Of a stretch of DNA of 12,022 nucleotides, positions 6,198-12,022 are shown one piece after another. A program made the position numbers and the translations under genes. Source of the stretch: CAJGCS01 sp045589955 (GTDB taxonomy: Bacteria > Bacillota_I > Bacilli_A > ML615J-28 > CAG-313); assembly GCA_045589955.1 (NCBI GenBank), contig JAZNQD010000022.1, forward strand, positions 1 to 12,022. Direction: 5' to 3'. The notes below the pieces were generated by a model. That model was not told where the DNA came from. It ran no database searches and worked only from the letters and a program-made list of their open reading frames with translations. Position 1 is the first letter of the stretch, and every line of letters begins with the position of its first letter.

Positions 6198-6222
6198 TCT
6201 GCTTTTTCAAGCAGATTTTTAT
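6197..6222 (+). terminator. Intrinsic terminator of the zinc-ribbon gene
   Basis: ATCTGCTT (6197-6204), a four-base TTTC loop, AAGCAGAT (6209-6216), then TTTTATTT. The stem starts at the last base of the stop codon. Confidence 0.85.
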
Positions 6223-6236
6223 TTAGGTATTATGAC

Positions 6237-6265
6237 TTGAAATATTTGTCATAAAATGATATAAT
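6237..6265 (+). promoter_or_regulatory. Promoter of the adenylation/carrier-protein gene
   Basis: TTGAAA (6237-6242), a 17-base spacer and TATAAT (6260-6265) preceded by TGA, giving an extended -10. This is the best promoter in the window. Confidence 0.85.
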
Positions 6266-6298
6266 TACAAAGTTAGAACAAAATGTAAAGAGGAAAAT

Positions 6299-8251
6299 AT
6301 GAAAAAATATTCTGATATTATTAACGCAACAGAAAGAATTAGAAAAGACCAATCTTTTTATAATATCTTTTGTGGCCAACAAAGCTATTCAAATGTTGCA
6401 TTTGAGACTTTTAAAAATAAGAAATTGGTAAAGCTTTCATATAAAAAATATACATCATTGGCTCTTCAAAAAGCTTTTTCACTATCTCGTCAATTAAGAC
6501 ATTATCCAAATAACACATATATATTACTAAAACATGCAAACTCAATTGAGTGGTGTGTTTCGTTTTGGGCCTTGCTAATTGCTGGATACAATCCTGTCCT
6601 TGTAGATAACCGCTTCACAGTTGAAGAAGTTGAATATGCGATTGGTCAAACAAAAGCAACAGCTATCATTACAAATGATAATAAAAAATATAGTGTGCCT
6701 ACCCTTAAATGTGATTTAGTTCAAGGTACAGAATATTCAATTAATCGAGAAACAATGGGTAAGAAAATTGTATTTTGTACTTCTGGAACAACAGAAATGT
6801 TTAAAATGTTTGAGTATGATGAAAAAGCCATTTGTGCTCAATTATTAAATTCAAAAGAAATTGTTGACAATGGTTTTGGTTTTACTCAAGGAAATAAAAA
6901 TAAATTAGTTAAAAACCTAGCAATTTTGCCTTTCAATCATATATTTGGTTTTGTTGCTTTATTTATGTGGTATTCTGCTCTTTCTGGTACTATTGTATTC
7001 CCTGAAGAAGCTACTCCAGAAAGTATTCTTGAAACATCACGAAAATTAAAAGTAACACATATTTTTATGGTACCTGCTTTTTGGAATCGTATCGTTGGTA
7101 ATTTGAAAAAGAAACTAGAAAAAGGATCTGATTTAGAAAAGAAATTTGTTCGTAATGCTATCGAACGTGGTTATGATATTCAAAAACATAGCGATGCTAG
7201 TTCACTTAAGAAAGCTAAAGCTAATTCAAAATTTGTTTTAAAATCAATTTTTGGTAATAATATTGAATATCTAGTTTCAGGTGGCGGATATATATCTGAT
7301 TCAACATTAAAAACTTTAAATTCTATTGGATACCCAACATATAATGGTTATGGTATGACTGAGGCGGGTATTGTTTGTGTTGAAAATTCGGATAAAATTT
7401 CCGAACGTATTAAAGGCTATATTGGTAAACCATTTGCATCATGTCAAACAATGATTAGCGAAGAAGGAGAATTGTTGTTGAAAGGCGATTCTTTACATAC
7501 TGCACAAATCATTAACGGTAATCACATTCTTCGTAATCGTGACGCTTGGTTCCATACCGGTGATAAAGTAGTTTGTGAAAATGGTAAATATCGTATTATT
7601 GGACGTATTAAAGAATTGATCATTGGTCAAAGTGGTGAAAATATTAACCCTAACACTTTAGAGGTAAAATTTGAAAAACTTCCATTTGTTAAGAATTATT
7701 GTATTATTGGTGTAGAAAATAAGGCGAAAACTTCTGAAGAAGTAACTCTTGTAATCCAAACAAATAAGCAAATATCTAAAGATGATGCCTTAACAATACT
7801 TGAAAAAGTTAATTCTGTAAACTCTAATTTACAAATTTATGAAAAAGTTGTTAATGTATATCAATTAAGAGGTCATGAAGATTTATTTGGACTTGCAAAA
7901 ATTCCAAGACTAAAAGTAAAGAAACTATTCCATGATAGCCCTCTTTCATTCTTTAACTTAAATAGTTATCAAGAAAACCACAATAAAGAAATACCAGAAG
8001 AATTACGCGAATTAAGTAATGAAATTAAAAAAATTGCATCAGAAATATTGTCAATTCCAGTCGAAGCGATTAACGATAATAGTGACTTCATTAATGACCT
8101 TGGTGGGGATAGTTTCTGCTACGTAAGTTTATTGCTTAAAGTAGAAGAAAAATATCAAATAAAATTAAATGATGACTATTATACTAAATGCACTAACTTA
8201 TATGATCTTGTTACTTTAACTGCAAAATCAATTCACGACAAAAATCGTTAA
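6299..8251 (+). CDS. Adenylate-forming enzyme (AMP-binding) fused to a C-terminal acyl/peptidyl carrier domain
   Basis: A 650-residue two-domain protein. Residues about 1-545 are an ANL-superfamily adenylation domain: C160-TSGTTE, NGYGMTE (349-355), FHTGD (418-422), GRIKELII and the C-terminal LAKIPR with K534 as the likely catalytic lysine. Residues about 570-650 are a phosphopantetheine carrier domain with S605 in DLGGDS as the attachment site. The enzyme should activate a carboxylic acid as its AMP ester and load it onto its own carrier arm. The P-loop is unusual: the normal glycine after TSGTT is E166 and the next positions read MFKM. There are no condensation, reductase or thioesterase domains, and no partner gene nearby. 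The gene has its own promoter and terminator, so acceptor and substrate are unknown. AGAGG at 6289-6293 supports the ATG. Confidence 0.9.
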   Translation: MKKYSDIINATERIRKDQSFYNIFCGQQSYSNVAFETFKNKKLVKLSYKKYTSLALQKAFSLSRQLRHYPNNTYILLKHANSIEWCVSFWALLIAGYNPVLVDNRFTVEEVEYAIGQTKATAIITNDNKKYSVPTLKCDLVQGTEYSINRETMGKKIVFCTSGTTEMFKMFEYDEKAICAQLLNSKEIVDNGFGFTQGNKNKLVKNLAILPFNHIFGFVALFMWYSALSGTIVFPEEATPESILETSRKLKVTHIFMVPAFWNRIVGNLKKKLEKGSDLEKKFVRNAIERGYDIQKHSDASSLKKAKANSKFVLKSIFGNNIEYLVSGGGYISDSTLKTLNSIGYPTYNGYGMTEAGIVCVENSDKISERIKGYIGKPFASCQTMISEEGELLLKGDSLHTAQIINGNHILRNRDAWFHTGDKVVCENGKYRIIGRIKELIIGQSGENINPNTLEVKFEKLPFVKNYCIIGVENKAKTSEEVTLVIQTNKQISKDDALTILEKVNSVNSNLQIYEKVVNVYQLRGHEDLFGLAKIPRLKVKKLFHDSPLSFFNLNSYQENHNKEIPEELRELSNEIKKIASEILSIPVEAINDNSDFINDLGGDSFCYVSLLLKVEEKYQIKLNDDYYTKCTNLYDLVTLTAKSIHDKNR

Positions 8252-8259
8252 GTCAAAAT

Positions 8260-8294
8260 AACCAAAGTTAATTTCCTTAACTTTGGTTTTTTAT
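8260..8294 (+). terminator. Intrinsic terminator of the adenylation/carrier gene
   Basis: A perfect 12-base-pair stem, AACCAAAGTTAA (8260-8271) with TTAACTTTGGTT (8277-8288), a five-base loop and a following T tract. Confidence 0.9.
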
Positions 8295-8341
8295 TATATA
8301 AATTTCTTGTTTGCTTTTTTCTTTTTTTATCTTAGATATTA

Positions 8342-8350
8342 TGATATAAT
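8342..8350 (+). promoter_or_regulatory. Extended -10 promoter of the surface-protein operon
   Basis: TGATATAAT: extended TGn plus TATAAT at 8345-8350, 27 bases before the ATG. The region 17 bases upstream is a T run without a clear -35 box. Confidence 0.65.
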
Positions 8351-8376
8351 AGATAATGAATTAGTATGGTGATATT

Positions 8377-10440
8377 ATGAAAACTCAAAATGAATTTTTA
8401 GAAGCCTTAGAAGAAGAACTAAGATTTCTTAAGGCCAAAGAAGTTCATGAAATATTAAAACACTATCGTGACAAAATAAATACTGAACTTGACTACGGTA
8501 CACCAGAAGCTAAAATAATTAAAGAATTACCTCTTCCAGCTGATATAGCAAGTGAGATTTATAAATCAAAGGGGATAAGTTATTTAGAAATTCAAAAGAA
8601 GAAATATCGTCAAAAAGAAGTAATAAAAGCAATATTATCTGGATTTATTATTACCTTAATGCTTGTTTTATTTTTGGGAGTAGTCGGATTCTTTGGAAAA
8701 GTTGTATTTAACTTTAATCAATTATTGATGGAAGTTTCATCATTCAAAGCTTATCTAGATTCAATTTTAATGGTAGGAATGATTTTAGCTCTTGATGTAT
8801 GTGCAATAGCAATTTTAATATTCATTATTGATTTGTTTTATATTATTATTTCCAATTTTTTAGTGAATATATTAAAGTCAATAAAAAAGTCATATCGTGT
8901 TCATTATAAATTTCAAGACTTCTCAATTAGTGGAATCATTAAAAATAAATGCAAAAAGAAAAATGTAGTTGCAATAGTTTTAGCTGGAAGCGCAACAATT
9001 GCCTTAATAGTTTCTTTTGCCTCTTTATTTACAAAAGGATATATCTATCGTTCTTTAAATAATGTTCCCGCAAATCTTATTGAAAAACAATACGATGGGA
9101 AAATTAAAGATATTAATATTATTGGTTCAAATGCTAATATTACTTTCTTAATTGATGAAAAGAAAGATAAAATTAGTGTTGTATACAAATATGAATTTAA
9201 TGATAAAATTAACATTGAACAAGATGAATGGACACTTAATATTAAAGACGTTAAATCAAAATCATTTGGTTTACTTGGAATGCTTGATGAACCAACACCA
9301 ATTATTGAAATCACTTTACCAAGTGCAGAATATTTAAAGAATATTAATGTTGAACTTAATAAAGGAAGTTTATATCTAAAGAAAATATCTAATATTAGTT
9401 TAGATGTTAAAGCCAATATCTATGATGGACAAGTATATATTGAAGAGTCAGATATCGATGAATTAACTATTACATCGTATAAGACTGACATCAAAATTGC
9501 AAATCTTAGCAATGAACAAGAATATCATCGTATAAATAAACTATTTATTGGTATTACCGAAGAAGATTATTTAGCTGAACAAGAAGTACTTAAAAATAAC
9601 CAACCACTTAAAAATAAAAAAACTGGCATTGGTATGGGATCTTTAGCAATGCAAGGCATTAGCGTAAATGAGTTTATTTATCGCAATGTTACTGTTAGAT
9701 CAACAATTAAAACTTGTCAGTTAAATACATTTGTTTTTGAATCAAGCAATGGCGAAACTTTTATCTATGATATTAATGGAAATGATCTATCATTTACTAC
9801 TCAAGCATTAAATACAACTTTAGAAAACATTACATATAAAAATACAACATTTGAAACTAGTAATGCAGGTCAAATCTACGTAACACGCTTAATGGTTGCA
9901 GAAAAAACAACATTAAGAACATATAGTAAAAGTTTAATTGAAGTATCTCGTTTAAAATCTAAAGAAACTGAAATAGATGTTAAAAGTGGTAGCGTTATTT
10001 TAAATTACGTTAACAATGAAGAAATTATTAAAGATGACTTGACATATTCAAAAGATGAATTAGCTGCAATTAATGAATATAATGATTATAAAGTTGCTAA
10101 TACTAAATTAACTGGTGAATCACATGGTTTTGTCTATATTAATCGTTCTGTCTTAGAAGACGTTAATTTAAAACAAATATCATCTTCACTTCAAGTGTCT
10201 GAAACAGAGATTACTAAAAATGCTAAGTTTATTGTTGATACCGCTCAAAATTTGACATTTACAGATGTTACAGGAACAGATATTCACTTTGATTTAAAGC
10301 ATACAAAACTGGTTTATAGTAATAATAGTGATGAGGCTAAGGCCAAAGAAACAATTATTTATACAAAAGAATCAGGGGCAGTCTATGGTTATGATATTAG
10401 TGTATCAACAGTAACAAAAAAGGATGAACCAAATGAGTAA
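8377..10440 (+). CDS. HAAS-domain (DUF1700) membrane protein with large DUF4097-like extracellular part
   Basis: A 687-residue protein. Residues 1-75 match the HAAS/DUF1700 signalling domain (NEFLEALEEELRFLK, then EILKHYRDKI and AKIIKELPLPADIASEIY). Hydrophobic segments follow at about 82-111, 129-166 (probably two helices) and 196-220. Residues 221-687 are a repetitive, strand-rich region with many short I/V/L-alternating segments, like the DUF4097/DUF4098 beta-solenoid proteins often found with HAAS. It is probably outside the cell. HAAS proteins are commonly encoded beside PadR-type regulators and are thought to take part in envelope stress sensing; no padR gene is present here. The Shine-Dalgarno is weak (GGTGAT). 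The 3' end overlaps the next start by eight bases, so it heads a three-gene operon. Confidence 0.82.
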   Translation: MKTQNEFLEALEEELRFLKAKEVHEILKHYRDKINTELDYGTPEAKIIKELPLPADIASEIYKSKGISYLEIQKKKYRQKEVIKAILSGFIITLMLVLFLGVVGFFGKVVFNFNQLLMEVSSFKAYLDSILMVGMILALDVCAIAILIFIIDLFYIIISNFLVNILKSIKKSYRVHYKFQDFSISGIIKNKCKKKNVVAIVLAGSATIALIVSFASLFTKGYIYRSLNNVPANLIEKQYDGKIKDINIIGSNANITFLIDEKKDKISVVYKYEFNDKINIEQDEWTLNIKDVKSKSFGLLGMLDEPTPIIEITLPSAEYLKNINVELNKGSLYLKKISNISLDVKANIYDGQVYIEESDIDELTITSYKTDIKIANLSNEQEYHRINKLFIGITEEDYLAEQEVLKNNQPLKNKKTGIGMGSLAMQGISVNEFIYRNVTVRSTIKTCQLNTFVFESSNGETFIYDINGNDLSFTTQALNTTLENITYKNTTFETSNAGQIYVTRLMVAEKTTLRTYSKSLIEVSRLKSKETEIDVKSGSVILNYVNNEEIIKDDLTYSKDELAAINEYNDYKVANTKLTGESHGFVYINRSVLEDVNLKQISSSLQVSETEITKNAKFIVDTAQNLTFTDVTGTDIHFDLKHTKLVYSNNSDEAKAKETIIYTKESGAVYGYDISVSTVTKKDEPNE

Positions 10441-10651
10441 AATATTAAAAAGAATATTTGGAATTATTTTATCAGTGGTTGGAATTGCGATGTTTATATC
10501 CTTATATATCATCGTAATCGTTAACCAAGCTGACTATGTTAAATATATTGTAACTGTTATTGGTTACATATGTGTTATCGTTTTTACAATAGGTATTATG
10601 TTGTTTAAATCAACATTAGTATCTAAAGAAGAAAAAGTTAAATTAAAATAA
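10433..10651 (+). CDS. Small two-helix membrane protein
   Basis: A 72-residue hydrophobic protein with two predicted helices (about residues 8-27 and 34-55) and a lysine-rich end. I chose ATG 10433 over the upstream in-frame ATG at 10424 because AAAGGA (10419-10424) then lies eight bases before the start, while 10424 would overlap this site. The start overlaps the stop of the preceding gene (ATGAGTAA), indicating translational coupling. No family recognised. Its position between two surface proteins suggests an accessory membrane role for them. Confidence 0.75.
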   Translation: MSKILKRIFGIILSVVGIAMFISLYIIVIVNQADYVKYIVTVIGYICVIVFTIGIMLFKSTLVSKEEKVKLK

Positions 10652-10668
10652 TAAATTAAGGAGTTATT

Positions 10669-11799
10669 ATGAAAAAATTTCTAAAAAAGAATTTAGCCGT
10701 TATTATATTTATTGCTATTTTATTAGTTGCCGGTTCAATTTTAGGTGTTGCAATTTATAAAGTTGCAAATCGTGTTGAACCAGAAGTAATAATTAAAGAT
10801 AATATCGTATTGAGTTATGCGGGTAGTGCAGAAAAAGTAGAAATTGTTGAATCTGTTGAAAGTATTGCTGCATCTGCATTTGAAGGAAAAACTTCGGTTA
10901 AAAAAGTTTCATTCACTGGCAACTCAAAATTACAATCAATTGGGCCAAGAGCCTTCCAAGAGTGCCTAAGCTTAACCGACATTGTTTTACCTAAAGGATT
11001 AAAAACAATCGGAGCACATGCATTTGATAATTGCTCATCTTTAGAAAACATTGTTATTCCAGAAGGCGTAACAACAATTGAAGATTATGCTTTTTATGGA
11101 TGTAGAAATTTAAAGAGTATTTCTTTACCTAAATCACTTGAATCACTTGGTGAAAATGTATTTTCAAGCTGTTCATCTTTAGAAACTATTACATGTAAAT
11201 CAGAAGAATATGATTTTACTAATGGAATTTTATTTAATAAAGATCACACTGTTTTATATAAATATTTAGCATCAAATTCAAGTAAAAATTATAAAGTTCC
11301 AGAAACTGTTGTGGAAATTAAAGCCAATGCCTTCCAAGGTGCTAAAGCACTTGAAGAAATTACAATTGGCGTTAATGTTAAAAAAATTGGTGCAGAAATT
11401 CTTTCTGAATGTATTAACCTTAAAAGTGTTACTGTTCCTTTCTTAGGAGCTACATCAAATGTAAAAGATGCATCTAAATTTGGATACTTCTTTGATTCTA
11501 TACCTAAAACATTAGAAACTGTTGAAGTATTAGGTGGCGAAATCATTCCAAATAGAGCTTTTGCAGATAGTTCTATTATAGTAATTAAAGTTTCTGAAGG
11601 CATTACTGAAATTGGAGAAGGCGCATTCTTAAATTGCAATAAACTTGAGTATGTTGTTCTTCCATCAACTATTAGAGCAATTTCAGCAGGTGCATTTTCT
11701 GGATGCAAAAAATGTATTATTGAAATTCACCAAGCAAAAAGAGAATTTTCTGAAGGTTGGAATCCTGACGGCGCACAAGTAGATTTTATCGAAAAATAA
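10669..11799 (+). CDS. Membrane-anchored BspA-type leucine-rich repeat (LRR_5) protein
   Basis: A 376-residue protein. A lysine-rich start and one hydrophobic helix (about residues 9-32) make an uncleaved anchor or signal sequence, and the rest should be extracellular. From about residue 60 to 360 there are repeats of the Treponema/BspA type, with a consensus near L-x-x-I-x-x-x-AF-x-x-C-x-x-L-x-x-I-x-(L/I)-P. Clear units are IGPRAFQECLSL, IGAHAFDNCSSL, IEDYAFYGCRNL, LGENVFSSCSSL and IGEGAFLNCNKL. An irregular island sits at about 180-205. Such repeats bind proteins or surfaces and are common in gut and oral anaerobes. AAGGAG (10658-10663) is five bases before the ATG. It is last in the operon, 17 bases after the small membrane protein, and a strong terminator follows. 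Confidence 0.88.
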   Translation: MKKFLKKNLAVIIFIAILLVAGSILGVAIYKVANRVEPEVIIKDNIVLSYAGSAEKVEIVESVESIAASAFEGKTSVKKVSFTGNSKLQSIGPRAFQECLSLTDIVLPKGLKTIGAHAFDNCSSLENIVIPEGVTTIEDYAFYGCRNLKSISLPKSLESLGENVFSSCSSLETITCKSEEYDFTNGILFNKDHTVLYKYLASNSSKNYKVPETVVEIKANAFQGAKALEEITIGVNVKKIGAEILSECINLKSVTVPFLGATSNVKDASKFGYFFDSIPKTLETVEVLGGEIIPNRAFADSSIIVIKVSEGITEIGEGAFLNCNKLEYVVLPSTIRAISAGAFSGCKKCIIEIHQAKREFSEGWNPDGAQVDFIEK

Positions 11800-11827
11800 A
11801 AACCTGTCTTAGATGAAATGATAAAAT

Positions 11828-11864
11828 AAACGTAGACACAAAAAAAACGTGTTTACGTTTTTTC
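11828..11864 (+). terminator. Intrinsic terminator of the surface-protein operon
   Basis: AAACGTAGACAC (11828-11839) pairs with GTGTTTACGTTT (11849-11860), 12 pairs including one G-U, around an A-rich nine-base loop. TTTC follows. Confidence 0.85.
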
Positions 11865-11867
11865 TTA

Positions 11868-11876
11868 TGGTATAAT
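11868..11876 (+). promoter_or_regulatory. Extended -10 promoter of the orfA-like gene
   Basis: TGGTATAAT: extended TGn plus TATAAT (11871-11876), immediately after the terminator and 21 bases before the start codon. No convincing -35 box. Confidence 0.65.
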
Positions 11877-11897
11877 AAAGACAAAGGAGATGATATT

Positions 11898-12022
11898 ATG
11901 AGTAGACCAAGAGGTGGAAAAAACAGAGAATGGTCAAAAGAACAAAAATATAAAATTATACTGCCTATAATTAATGGGGAAAAAAGTATACGTGAAACCG
12001 GAAGAATGACAGGCATATCACA
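11898..12022 (+). CDS. IS3-type transposase orfA-like helix-turn-helix protein, cut by the window end
   Basis: The first 41 codons are visible: MSRPRGGKNREWSKEQKYKI, a short linker, then GEKSIRETGRMTGIS. The WSKEQK and SIRETGRMTGIS pieces match the opening helix-turn-helix of IS3/IS150 OrfA-type proteins. It differs clearly from the orfA at 1880-2248, so it is another element. AAAGGAGA at 11883-11890 gives strong support for the ATG. Because only the N-terminus is present, a non-transposase regulator with the same fold cannot be excluded. No inverted repeat was found between the operon terminator and the start. Confidence 0.65.
   Translation, partial: MSRPRGGKNREWSKEQKYKIILPIINGEKSIRETGRMTGIS

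Noticed and set aside
11289..11708. Minus-strand open frame of 139 codons inside the LRR gene
   Set aside because: It is a shadow of the repetitive LRR coding sequence with no start signals. The LRR frame is clearly the coding one.
11786..12016. Minus-strand open frame of 76 codons at the window end
   Set aside because: It runs across the operon terminator and promoter and is antisense to the orfA-like gene, which has a good ribosome binding site.

Overview
The window is strongly AT-rich and uses the standard code: tryptophans in the genes are TGG, while every visible stop codon is TAA or TAG. Strong sigma-A type promoters (TATAAT, several with an extended TGn), Shine-Dalgarno sites and intrinsic terminators point to a low-GC Firmicute or a standard-code Mollicutes-like relative (Erysipelotrichales, Acholeplasmatales or RF39-type gut bacteria). 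The HAAS/DUF4097-type and BspA-type surface proteins fit this. I cannot name a genus, and a TGA=Trp mycoplasma is unlikely.

Positions 1-4265 look like an accessory island. It holds a RhuM-type protein with a phospholipase D-like C-terminus (9-872), a complete IS3-family insertion sequence (about 1015-2350, minus-strand genes) and an AAA/DUF4143 ATPase (2703-3956). Each of the two cargo genes is followed, 1-3 bases after its stop codon, by a copy of the same roughly 220-base intergenic element. The element contains conserved hairpins: copy A is 874-1014 plus 2351-2430, split by the IS, and copy B is 3960-4188. The IS sits in the loop of one of these hairpins. This gene-plus-element arrangement is the most unusual part of the window. 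It resembles either a cassette array or a conserved structured RNA, and I do not recognise the element.

Positions 4266-4457 hold the C-terminal end of a membrane protein with its terminator, apparently a gene truncated at the island edge. Beyond it the sequence looks like ordinary chromosome. There is a membrane-anchored endonuclease/exonuclease/phosphatase-fold protein (4561-5646), a zinc-ribbon membrane protein (5724-6197) and a monocistronic adenylation plus carrier-protein enzyme (6299-8251). These are followed by a three-gene cell-surface operon (8377-11799): a HAAS-domain, DUF4097-like membrane protein, a small two-helix membrane protein and an anchored BspA-type leucine-rich repeat protein. 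A strong terminator closes this operon.

The window ends inside a second, different IS3-type orfA-like gene (from 11898) with its own promoter, so mobile DNA lies at both ends.
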